From the NCBI GenBank assembly GCA_905250125.1, contig CAJNOL010000592.1:56077-120076 (forward strand): a stretch of 64,000 nt of DNA, in the 5' to 3' direction. The position numbers and the translations under genes are program-made. This document shows positions 13,401-24,967 of this stretch, in pieces; the first letter of the stretch is position 1, and each line of letters opens with the position of its first letter. Below the pieces are notes generated by a model. That model had not been told where the DNA came from. It saw only the letters and a program-made list of their open reading frames with translations, and did not search any database. The stretch comes from Rotaria sordida. Lineage: Eukaryota; Rotifera; Eurotatoria; Philodinida; Philodinidae.

Positions 13401-16400
13401 AAATTTGACTTGATCAAATTTTATCTCTCCACGAAAATCCGCCTACATGAATCATATTATGTTCATGGAATATGGAACGGGTGTTCCAGAAAGAATGGTC
13501 CTCTCGGTATTTTACTGATATCACTATCAATTCTCATTTGTTTGGGCTTTGTTTTTTTTTATAAAGATTCGTCTTGAGATGCTCTACAAGATAGTGTATT
13601 TTTTATTTATTTAAGTGACGTTCATCATTGACTAAAACACGCTTTAAACGAACAGTCCAAGATGATCAACTTTGTAAAACAACATATTGTCGAATTTTTT
13701 TGACTGTACGTTTTAGTTCTTCGACGAGTGTATCTTTTGATGCTACTATCGTCCAGTTGATGGATCGTACAAATTCGTCCCAAATAGAATAGTCTAATGG
13801 ATTTAAATCTGGACTACTCAGTGGTCAATGATTTTTATCTATGAACGATGGAAATTTGTCCTGACATCACTTTTGTGTTAGATGATGGACGTGAGATTTT
13901 GTACCGTCCTATTGAAATGTCCAGTATCTCCAATGTTCTTATTTCCATATTCTAGTGCTATTGGTAGAACATGCTGGATATATTCAGCATGATCTACTGT
14001 TCCTTGGTCGAAAACGACCAAGAGTGTCACTCCTTTGAAGCAAATACCCAGCCAGACCATAACCTTTTTCGGAAAATTTTGTTTCATTTTGGTTCCACCG
14101 TTTTCGTTTGCTTCAATATTACCGATCGTCCAAATACGTTAGTTTTGGAAATTGTATATGCCATCGACATCGAACATTTTTTTGTGTGAAAATAAAATTC
14201 GCATTGTGTCTTCGTTTCGAAAATTATTAAAGATCCAGTTTGCGAATTTTTTTCGTTTGTACTTGTGTTCATCGGTGAGTTTTGGTTCAATTGTTGTCTT
14301 ATAGGCATAGAGTTCCGAATCTTCTTTCAATATACGATGTACATTTGATTTGGATATGCCGTATTCTTTAGACAAATTTCGAACGGATATCACCTTGTTT
14401 TGGTTGAGTTTGTGTTTGACTTTTTGGATCACTTTACTGGTCCGAGCAAGGCGTGAAGCCGTCGGCGATGTTGATAGCTGGATAGAACCAGTGTTACGGA
14501 TCATCTTGCACCATCTTTTTATAATACGTAACCTCAAGAAACCAATAAAGTCACGAAAGATCTTGGTAGAATCATCATCATCTTCGTATTTACAAAGAAC
14601 CAGTTTTTGAAGATCTTTATTTTTCATCTTATAACAAAGACAATATACCCTTGAATGAAATACGAATTATAGATTCTTGTAGAGACTAACAAGACGAATC
14701 TTTAAAAAAATTAAGCCTGAACGAATAAGAATTGATGGAGATGTCAGTAATATACTGAGAGGGCCATTCTGTCTGCAACACCTGTTATAATCCAAAGAAA
14801 ATGATTATTTTCTATGTTCTCTTACCAATTCTTGTCCTTCAGTAGATGCATTATCAATAGCTGGTTTTCGATCAAATAAATCAAAAAATGCTTCAGCAGA
14901 TGAGACTGATTCTGCGAGACGCCTAGACCTATAATGGAGACAGCAAAATGAAAAAAACGAAATGAGAGATTGAGAGTATTACATCATTCCGATGAGTCTT
15001 AGTGCGTGTAGCGAAAAAATAGCAAAAGAAAACACCCTAATAAATTGAAAAGATAACGAAACATTATCTCTAAATTATAAAAGTTTGGTTTCAATTACAT
15101 TATAATATGATCAGAAGTGAGCTCGTTGTTTTCGACAAGTATGAGAGCACGCCAATACACAAATGCCATAGTGCATGTATCTAGTGACCAGAATATACCA
15201 TATGACACTGAATGTGGCACCGCACGTTTCCAAGAAGATCTATGAGAAAATAAGATTGATTAAAGATTTATATATATATAATATAAAATTCGATTGACTA
15301 ACATAAATAGGTCATGAATAAGTAGAGAATATTGTCTTAACACTTCCTTTTCTATTGGCAACTGTTTTATTGTACGCAAATTGTGGATAACTTCAACGGC
15401 AAGCTACAGAAACAAAAGAAACAGAATGAAAAGAATGTATTTGATTTATCAAATAAATCATAATAAAATAGTTTTTCCTACAACAAAAAAAAGCAATTAT
15501 TAGGATAAAACCTGAACTTACCGTACTTGCTTGTCCACTTATTTGACGAGATTGTTTATTTAGCCGTATACGTAAGGACATATCCACATAGGTGACTGTA
15601 CATTGAATAAAAACAGCACAAAAAACGATCAATGTTAATTGCCAACTCAAGAGACATCCAAAGAGAATTCCAAAAAATGATAGTGCGATAGATTCACAGA
15701 TGGCTCCAAATCGTGAACCGGTGATATCTTTAATTGCTGATGCATCAGAAGAAAGTCGAACACAGATCGCACCAGAACTATTTTCAGGTCGATCAAAATA
15801 AGCAACTTCTTGACGAAGTAGACATGCAAAGGCTTTCGAACGAATACGTTGCGTCAATTTTGATCCTGCTATGGAAAACGCTGTATACTATAGAATACAC
15901 TAAATAAATTATTGATCAAATTCATAGGCAGTAGTTTTACTTGAAAGAAACGAAGAATAAATAAAATAATACCCAAAAATAAAAACATTAAACTGCTAAT
16001 CAACACATGATGACGTCGTTCAGAATTTGAACAATATTTGAATTGCTAAACAATAAACAAATCGACATAAAATAATGTATATCATTAATCTTTTTGCATG
16101 ATATTTATTTGAATGGATTACTTACATTGATTATTCGGGCAAGTAAAAATGCAAACAATGGTTGAGCTCCTCCATTCAGTATACATGCTATAGAAGCAAT
16201 CAAAATTGTGATCCATTCAGGACTACTCATTGACAATAGTCTTAAAACGACGAATCTATGCATAAACGACTTTGAAGTTTGCTTAAAAAAAGAGATTAGC
16301 AATAGTGGTTTTTATAAATAATAGTAGTAGTATTTGTACTTTGTTCAGATCGACCATTTGACTGTCGCTTAATGAACGAGAGCGTTCAACTGTAAAACAA

Positions 16401-19400
16401 AAAAAAACGAAGAACACGAATAAAGATAATTACTATAAGAATCTTAACATACATATTGACTTTTCTTCCTCTTCTGTTGCTTTTTGTATACTCAATATGC
16501 CATCTTTATCATCATCAATTTTTTCCATACGTTGACTTTTGACCATTGTTTGATATTTGCCTCCTTCTTTTGCCATCAATGTTTCATGTGTACCTTGTTC
16601 AATTACACTTCCATTATCTAATACATATATTTGATGAGCATTTTGAATTGTAGTTAAACGATGAGCAACCACAATAGTTGTACGACCTTTGCAAAACGAT
16701 ATATCATTATGATAAGAAGGAAAAAATAATTTTTACCTTTGCATGCTCTATCGAGTGCTTCTTGAACAAGCTTTTCACTAACATTATCAAGTGCACTTGT
16801 CGCTTCATCCAGTAAAAGGAGTGTAGGATTTTTGACAAGAGCACGAGCTAATGCAATACGTTGCTTTTCACCACCACTCAACTGTATACCACGTTCACCA
16901 ACCAGTGTTTCATATTTCTAAACAAGAAATAATCATATATGTATATTTATATACAGATAAAGATGAATATTTGACGCAAACATCTGGTAATTGCATGATG
17001 AAATGATGTGCATTTGCTTCTTGTGCTGCTTGTTCAATTTCTGTTCGTGTTGCATTTACTTTACCAAAACGAATATTTTCATAAATACTTGTACCAAACA
17101 GAATCTATTACAATAATGCAGGAGCAAAAAAAGAGAAGAAAAATGAAAAAATGAAAAAAAGCTTACGGGTTCTTGACTAACAATTCCAATGTTTTGTCGA
17201 AGTTGTTGAACATTATAGTCTGTTATTGGCCGACCTTCAATTGTAATTCGACCTGATGAAGGTTCATAATAACGAAGAAGCATTGATATACATGTACTTT
17301 TTCCTATGAATAAATTACGAACAGATATAAGATCATTTGATTATTTTTGTTTTGGAAAAGACTTACCAGAACCACTTGAACCTACAAGAGCAGTTGTCTG
17401 ACCAGCACGAGCAATGAGAGAAAGGTTATGCAAAACTGGTGCTTCTTTTCGAGATGGATAAATAAAATTAACATTGTCAAATTCAACATCCCCATTGATA
17501 TTATGAATCGATTCTATATTCTCTTTCCATACATCTGTTTCATTGATACTTGTATCATTACTCTATATTATGTAAATAAACAAAAAAATCGCTATCAATA
17601 TGAGACCACAATTAACTCGAAGTTACCTCATCAATAAGTTGAAATACTGCTGATGCTGCACCTTGAGCTTCTGAAAGTGATTGAAAGAAAGGACCAACAA
17701 AATTGAAGTAACCCATACATCGTGCAAAGATAGAGACGATCTGCATTAATATAGTAGTCGTATATTCATATCTTTATTGACTAATTATATGAATTACTTA
17801 CAACAAGAATATCACTAATAGTCAAAGTATGATGAGGATTATTTCCCATAAGAATAGAACCAAAGATAAAACCAACTGTATATACTAGGTAGGATATCAG
17901 AGATAGCCACCCAGTAAAAACTCCAAAAATTGCACCTTGGCGTATACCACTCCAATGAGTTGTGTACAATTCTCTTTCATATCTAAATGCAATGGAAATA
18001 ATAAGATGTTTTATGATCTCGAATAAGTAAACTTTTTTTTTAATCTTTATTTACCGTTTTCGCTCAAATTTGCTACCATTGAGAGAAAGAACAGTTCGCA
18101 GTGAACTAAACACTTCTTGAGCGATTTGTCCTGCTTTCCAGTATGTTTTTAACTCATTTCTTGCTTCTTTAGCGATGAGCTGTAATAATTTATACATATT
18201 TAATTGATTGAACAACACTTCATACCTTAGAAAACATAAATGAACTACCAATGACTAAAGACATTAAACATAGCATGATCAAAGTTAATTTCCAGTTGAT
18301 AATGAAAGATGCTATTAAAGCACCAATGACGATGAATATCATTGCCACCAAGGTTAAGAGTTCATAACCAATGCCTTTATCGATTTTTGCAATATTTCTA
18401 TAGAAGAATTGAATTAGATGGAGTTATTTGATATAAAATATAATAAAAGCTTACTCAAATAGTTTAGTATTGAGTTGGCCAGTTGGCTTGGTATCGATAT
18501 AAGTAATATTCTTCAAAGAAAGAGAGAAAATCAGTTAGAAATGGAAAAATGCGACTGAGAGGGAAAGGTCCCCAAGTGTGAAGCTTTGTTTCGAATCTGG
18601 TGTTTGTCATTTTGTAGAGCTTAGTGAATACAACATATGAAATAAAGAATTCGTTCCCATACTAGACTTTTAAGGGACTACGAGGTACCATAAAGAGTGT
18701 TCCAAAATAACTGGAGATGAATTGTTAATGATATTGTTCATACTTTATCTTAAAGTAGATGGTTGAAATTTTTATCACATATATATCGAATTAAAATATT
18801 TAATTTCTAAAAGTTTCAGTTCTCTAGCTATAATTAGTGATGAAATATATCGACAAGATTGAAATGCATAAGTTTTCGTACTCGATTTCCCCACTATACA
18901 ATGAAAATAATGCAAAAATCAAGTACGAAAACTTATGCATTTCAATCTTGTCGATCTATTTCATCATTAATTATAGCTAGAGAACTGAAACTTTTTGAAA
19001 TAAAAGATTTTAATGAGATATATATGTGATAAAAATTTCAACCATCTACTTTAAGATAAAGTGTGAAAAATATCATTAACAATTCATCTCCAGTTATTTT
19101 GGAACACTCTTTATAGTACCTCGTAGTCCCTTAAAAGTCTAGTATGGGAACGAATTCTTTATATCATACATTGTATTCACTGAGCTCCACAAAATGACAA
19201 ATACTAGATTCGAAATGGAGCTTCATACTTGGGGACCTTCCTTCGTGAGTGTCATTCTAAATTCGCTCCTTTTCCTCAAAGTCAATTTCGTCTATATGTT
19301 CCGAATTCCAATTTAACTCCAAATTTAGGTTTTTTTGAAAACTCTATTACAACTCTGGCTATAAAAATTCAATGTTTTAACCAGTTTTATTTTATAAAGT

Positions 19401-22400
19401 TGAATCCTTTTGCATTTGCTTCTGTAATTGGTATTGTCTCTATCAAATTTTTATTGTTACTCGACAAATTACCAAGTCAAGAGAATTGTAGTCGTGACTG
19501 ATAAAAATCTATCAACATTAATCCTACTTGGATGCTGATTTAATGGGACCCTCAGAAATAATTCTCCGCTTAGGATACTACATTTGAGCTGAAACTATCA
19601 GGAATGACTTATCCTGGTGAGTTACGCTTCTAGTAAAAATGTCAGCCGTATAAATCGTACTAAACCGGAGCTCTAACTGAATCATGATCTATTTTTGGGA
19701 TCGATATAACTTCCTCACGACACATGCTATAGAGCTCGGGATGGCTTTAAATTAAAGCTAGTATCAGTGCGTAATTTTTATCCGAACAGAATTTTGAAAT
19801 TCAATCTCATTCATTTTTTATGAGCACTTTTGGTGACATAGTCTGAAAATCAGTATAAAAAATGGTGGTCCAACGACAGTAAATCCTATTTTTTTCAACA
19901 CAGGAACCAACTATAAAAAATTCGTCCGAATAAAAATTTACTCTCATTGAGACCTTTAAAACAAAAAAAAATTATTGCTTATAGCTCGAGACAGGAGAGA
20001 GTAGTTCCAATTTTTCTGATTAGAAACTATATTCTGAGAAAAACATTAAAGAAGTTTTAGAAATTGTTTTTTTCATTCAAATCCAAAACAAATCATATTC
20101 TAATGGAATATTATTAATATATTCCAGTGGACAGTTTGAAAGTTTGTGATCGATGAAAGTAGCTAACGCCATCTGATATGCTGTTTAATATAAAAATGTT
20201 CTATTCAATGGTAATGCAAGTGGCAACGCAGTTTTTCTGAAACTGAAAAACTTTAAAAATCACGAAAATTTCTCCGAAAATACGGTTGTAGACTCAAAGT
20301 TTTATGTAATAAGTCTTTGAAAATCTGGTCGTTTTCCAAAAAATTATATATGTTCTGAAAGAGGTAGCTTCGCTGCATCTTCCTGTGATAAAAACTCGAC
20401 TTCAATATTTTCTTGAAAAATTCGATTTTCTAAGGAGGCTCGTTAATCTAATGCCAACTCTACTCCAACTGTCTTCATCAAATATCAAGTTCTACTATAA
20501 CAACGATCTGCTAAGGAAATCTTTTCTAATGTCTCCTTTCGATTTTAATAATTTTTTACAGACACTAGATAGTATTCTCGTGAAAGCCCTAAAACGACTT
20601 CACTTCTGACTGAGACTTGGTGAAGTTATTGAATTTTTACTGTCTATTTGCTAGAGTCCTCTACAGGAGCCCAGATTTTGTGACAATTGATGCTCATGAA
20701 TTTTTTCTAGTAGCTATCTCTATTTGTAGGTCTCATATACGGGTGTAACTAGAAAGAGTCTCATAGTTATTAGGTTTCGTATCATCGAGATAATAACTTT
20801 CACGACTAGATGCTTTTTGAAGCGTATTAAAAAGTACATGAATATTTTCAAAAGTTTATATTTCAGAAATGTGAAGTCTACAAATTCTGAAACTCTTCAT
20901 ACAAGCTAGTGTATACGAGATCTTCAAATGGAGATAGTTTCAAGACCAAATTCAACAAGAGGATTTTTTTGTAAAATCGTGGATCCATAAGGATCTCTAG
21001 CAAATAGACATTTTAAAAATTCAATAGTTGTAGGAAGTCTCAATAGGAATAGAAATCATTTATTGACTTCTACTAGGATACTATGTCATATCTACGAGTG
21101 AAAAATCATTGAAATTGGAAGATGGCATGCGGGGAAGTTCAGACATAAGGTGATTCAATTGTATTTTCAACTTTCGTGGATAAAAGTGGCAACTCCGTGT
21201 TGAAGTGGCGCATCCCTGAACAGAATAAAGTCGTTTCTATACATGGCAATCTAGAGAATAAATAATACTATGAAAATAACTACATGAATTTATCAGTATT
21301 TCTTAAACATCGTTTCATAATTACACCATCTGAACTTTAGTTTTTGAGAAATATTTCTAGTTTTACTAATTGTAAAACTGTATGAATAATAACGATGTCT
21401 GTCTTCATACTAGTAAAGTCGTTTATTACGAAAGTTGAAAGTTCTTTATAAAACAATAAATGATCACAATTACTCTATAAAACTTCAAAACGATCATATT
21501 TGTATCAGCTTCTAAGAAAGCATGAGATAGATGAGTGCGAGGAAGAGTTGAGCATACATTTGTACTATTGACCTTAATCTTTATTTTAGATCTAGAAGTC
21601 TCAGAAATATAAATATCTCGATATATATATATATATGTAAATAACTTTTATCTAGATATTTTAGCTTATTTTATGAGTTTGGTAGAATTGCTAATTTGCA
21701 GATGATAGGAATTTTAAAAAAAACAGCATAAGATGTTAGACGTACATAGTAACGTTAAGAAAAGACAGGAAATAATCTTTGGGAAATACTGTTTTTTGTA
21801 AACGGAAATTTGTTTGACTTACACGTTGAACAAGTGATCGAAAGAGAGAAATACTCATACGAGATATCTGTCGTTTCACAGTTATAACCCAAATGAAATA
21901 TGCAGTCGAGCTAGCCAGAAATTGGACACCAGCAGTAACTACGTTAAAAAAAACAATATCGATTATTTGTTATAATCAAATGATTACATTGATTTTACTT
22001 ACTGAATAGCCAGTGAACCATGTGCATAACTTCTTCTTGAAATGAAGATATTGATGTAGGTAAGGTTGATAACAAAACTGCATCAATATTATCGGACAAT
22101 CTAAGATAAAATAATAGTAAAGGAAAATAGAAGAAATATATAGTAACTATGTAATAATAGTTTTTAGTGGATTACTTATGTAACAGAGCATTGTTCCATA
22201 TGTTTAGGTCGATGCCTTGAGTGTATATATTGTTGTTATTAATTAGAGCTATTGAGGCTGAATGTTGATCACTACAATTATTACCAAATGATTCAATAGC
22301 AAATATTCCTGTAAGTCGACCGAAAATAATTAAGTTAGTGAGCATGCAAATCACATGTAGCACTGCCAAACATATAGTAATAACCATCAGGACCACATCG

Positions 22401-22747
22401 ATACGATTTGCAAACCGAAACTATAATAAAATTGAATACATCAATCAGTTTATATTTCATCTGAATATACTTACTAATTGAAGAATACCAACTACTTGAT
22501 CTTTGCCAGTATGTTCAGTATCTTCATCTAATTTGATATATTTATCATCGTTTTCTTTTCTTGTGAAACATTGTCGCCAATCAGAAAAACTACGAACAAT
22601 GATAAATTTATTGTATTTTTCTCGAATTTAGTCATTTATTAGATCATACCTGTTGCCTAAAAGTTGTTTCTTGTTCCCATTATCATCCTCATTATCACCA
22701 ATGGACAACCTACTGGAAACGTTTAACAGAGGTTGTCTATCACTCAT
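10487..22747 (-). CDS. ABCB1-like: ABCB-type multidrug efflux transporter (P-glycoprotein-like)
   Basis: Full ABC transporter with TMD1-NBD1-TMD2-NBD2 order, expected in the plasma membrane as an ATP-driven exporter of hydrophobic compounds. I traced 29 exons with consistent phases and GT-AG ends from the ATG at 22747 to the TGA at 10487, giving 1339 aa; P-glycoproteins are usually about 1280. NBD1 has Walker [10 protein letters not shown] (about 501-509), [12 protein letters not shown] (605-612), [12 protein letters not shown] and the VAHRL switch. NBD2 has GTSGCGKST (about 1131), [12 protein letters not shown] (about 1235), [12 protein letters not shown] and IAHRLS. All ATPase motifs are intact. 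The two halves are joined by a charged linker ([13 protein letters not shown]). Exon 25 (13261-13281) is only 21 nt. Most introns are about 50-70 bp, but those at 11163-13128, 13443-14825 and 18511-21822 are swollen by mobile elements. An untranslated upstream exon is possible, because an acceptor-like site lies near 22780. Confidence 0.93.
11660..12690. repeat. Degenerate ~75-bp tandem repeat array
   Basis: About a dozen diverged units. Each has a CATAAGATAC-like block, then an ACAACTATC-like block, then AACTAAATGAAG, GAAAAGTAAACTAA and AACTT. Anchors fall near 11761, 11840, 11918, 12007, 12077, 12146, 12225, 12305, 12373, 12445, 12536 and 12607, a spacing of about 65-90 bp. The units were aligned by eye, so exact period and copy number are uncertain. 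Confidence 0.65.
12690..12950. repeat. Degenerate ~60-bp tandem repeat array
   Basis: Four to five diverged units built on AGAATAATAAAC, CTTTCGATGAAAACGTAGA and ATATGCCTTA-like blocks. The array directly follows the ~75-bp array inside the same TIR element. Confidence 0.55.
13471..14789 (-). mobile_element. Tc1/mariner-like element with ~115-bp TIRs
   Basis: Inserted in the ABCB intron between the exons ending at 14826 and starting at 13442. The terminal inverted repeats run inward from GGTGTTCCAGAAAGAATGG (13480) and match the reverse complement of the right end (to 14782) over about 115 bp at roughly 80% identity by eye. TA dinucleotides flank the ends. The interior encodes a minus-strand transposase, annotated separately. 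The host gene reads correctly across the intron, so the insertion is tolerated. Confidence 0.85.
13600..14627 (-). pseudogene. Inactivated mariner-family transposase
   Basis: The N-terminal part (14627-14139) holds a helix-turn-helix DNA-binding region ([19 protein letters not shown]) and the start of the DDE nuclease ([12 protein letters not shown]). It then hits an in-frame stop. Downstream blocks are [27 protein letters not shown] and [17 protein letters not shown], the last being the second catalytic-Asp region. A stop interrupts the stretch before it. Where relatives have S-D-E-K at the first catalytic aspartate, this copy reads S-H-K-K. The element therefore cannot make an active enzyme. 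Confidence 0.85.
18567..19237. repeat. 671-bp near-perfect palindrome (foldback element)
   Basis: Two arms of about 320 bp are reverse complements with few mismatches. They run from GGTCCCCAAGTGTGAAGC at 18567 to GCTTCATACTTGGGGACC ending at 19237, and leave a loop of about 30 nt near 18890-18920 (CCCCACTATACAATG). The arms extend weakly outward a further 10-20 bp. No open frame or transposase is present. It sits inside a 3.3 kb intron of the ABCB gene, so the pre-mRNA would carry a very long hairpin. Confidence 0.9.
19238..21822. other. Remainder of the long ABCB intron, with dispersed repeats
   Basis: No gene recognised. A region at about 20510-21065 belongs to a dispersed repeat family also seen at 55510-55955 (blocks GAAATCTTTTCTAATGTCTC and AGACATTTTAAAAATTCAATAG). 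It contains an internal inverted repeat of about 48 bp (20605-20655 against 20990-21045, core CTAGCAAATAGACA). The open frames at 19229-19501 and 20385-20609 have no recognisable product. Confidence 0.55.
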
Positions 22748-24733
22748 TTGACTTTTTTTGTCGATCTTGTTATCATAAAAACTATCGAAGAAAAGAATGT
22801 ACAAATAAGTATGTAAAAAAGTTGATGTTGATGGTCACTTGACTGCTCATGCGTTTCTTTTCTTGTCTTTGACAGTTAATTAAACGAAATGAAGTGTGCA
22901 GTCAAGCGATCATTAAATTATTAATAATAATTAATGAAAAACAACCTTGAAAAATTTCTTAGTTGTATATTTGTTACAGTACACATGAGAATTCAGTTGA
23001 GTTTGAAATGAGCAAATTAGTCTTACAGAGTTTTCATAGAACAAATTTTATTATAAGAATAAAACATTATAAACAAGGTGTACTAAGTGATTTAGACAAC
23101 AGTTCATGAAATAAGGCACAGTATACATCATAAATAAAAAAATTTTAATGTTTTCCGAGCAGTGGGCAGTAGTACTAATCAGTGAAGAAATTGCTGCTGT
23201 TTATGTAGAAATGATTCGCTCCATTTAAAGTCACACATATTAGGGAGAAAGGAAAGAAAAAAATAATCAAATATCTACCACCCACTGTTCTTACATGTAC
23301 ATTTCACATATTTCAATTGATTCAAGATTCAATTTTTCAGATATACCATTTGAAATCATAGAAAGAAAAAACAAAAATCTAATGAGATCAAGTAAATAAT
23401 ATGATAAAATATCCTACCTACACCTTTACCATATTTATTGATATAACATTCAACTGTCTGATCGAGAACGATAACCGAGAAAGGACGGTTCGTATGATTT
23501 ACAGTAAACGATCTTTCTAATCTTTCACGTAAATATATTGAGCAAGATTTTAGATGTAATAAATCTTGTGCTCAATGTCTTGTGTTATTTCTAAGATTCA
23601 TAGAAAAAAGATATTGGTGCCACAAACGACCACACAGTATTTCTTCCAAAATTTCAATATGATGAATACATCATACAAAGAATACAAAAATCAGCAATAT
23701 ACCATCGAAATTAGTCAATCTAACAGATATATACGTTAATAATGACAGTTTCAATAGTTTACGATAAGCGTAATACCACAATTGAAATGGTGAATTTAGT
23801 TTACATTGTTCTACTGTCTATTAATCCAACATATCAGCTAGTTTCAAATTATCTATTTCATTTAACAAAGTGAAAAATCATTCTTCTATTTTATTTTTTA
23901 CATCATAATCTGACAGTGCACACCAAAAATTTGTTCTAACTTTATAATAATATCTGTTGTTGTGACGTGATTGTGGGTGTGAGTGCTGCATTAACTCATA
24001 CCCGCATCCGTTGCAAAGAGAGAGAACGAACAGTATACAAGAAATATACAAACAATCATCAATGCAGATCATTATTGGACTTTGAGATATTAGCGCTGTT
24101 TTCCTCTTGCTAAACAACAGTTATAAATTGCTGGCTAGTGTGTTGAAAAGAGTGGACAACAATTTGTAGAGTTCGAACTATCATGAGATGAATTTCAAAT
24201 CAAATACATTGTAATTACAATATTAATAAGTGAGTGATTGATCAACGTTAGGTGACTATATACTTGAATTATTGTCTAATCGACTGCTTCTCTTTCGCTT
24301 TTCAATCATACAAACATTGCTTGATACTCAGTCAATGCCCTCGTCAACATTAAGAATTCGTTTAGTGAAATTCTTCGAAACTGTTGAGTTACATAGATGA
24401 AGGACGTTTTCTTATTACTTCATCGGACAGCTTTTTCAATAATTCCAGTCATTATTTTGGCCACATTGTCAATAGAAAACGACATATATGCCTCTCCAGG
24501 CCAATAGAGAAAAGCGCCAACAAACAGGTAGCAGATAAAGGCAAGATAAGATGAGACAATATGCACTTCTGCAGAACTCTGAGGTGTATAAAAAAAAAAG
24601 TATTTGCTCCTTGAAGGATCTACATCATTCTGTCATTGGAAAGTAGGCCAACAGAACATAAACCTTAGTCACTTTCATCTATACCCTTATCTTGCAGTAT
24701 CATTCAGAAAAATAGCTGGAGAAAGTACTTAAC
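22748..24733. other. Intergenic region between ABCB and the MFS gene
   Basis: The two genes diverge here, so both promoters should lie in this 2 kb. A minus-strand stretch at about 23520-23400 reads like a coding remnant (HTNRPFSVIVLDQTVE, INKYGKG) with stops upstream, possibly from a mobile element. A minus-strand frame at about 24580-24420 encodes one hydrophobic helix (AFICYLFVGAFLYW) and stops. Neither is firm enough to call as a gene. Confidence 0.45.
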
Positions 24734-24903
24734 ATAAAGTGGACCACAAAACTTTAAGAACTTTCGATGTTTTCTTTACTTGTTTTTACAGATAAAAATA
24801 AATATCTTTATATATATATATATATAAATATTTATGTTTTCTTATCTGTAAGAAAAAGTAAAAGAAACATCGAAAGTTCTTAAAGTTTTGTGGTCCACTT
24901 TAT
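24734..24903. repeat. 170-bp palindromic MITE-like element
   Basis: The left arm ATAAAGTGGACCACAAAACT and the right arm ending AGTTTTGTGGTCCACTTTAT are perfect inverted repeats at the tips. The arms continue inward for about 70 bp with a few mismatches to a TA-repeat centre (about 24810-24828). The outer dinucleotides allow a TA target duplication. It ends about 65 bp upstream of the MFS start codon. Confidence 0.85.
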
Positions 24904-24967
24904 ATCTTCTTCTATCTAATACTTGCTGTTGATCGTTTCCTACAGAGAACTTCATCTTCGAAACTTC

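Noticed and set aside
24420-24580. Minus-strand frame with one hydrophobic helix, resembling a K2P channel first helix
   Set aside because: Only about 45 residues, no pore signature, no neighbouring exon found.
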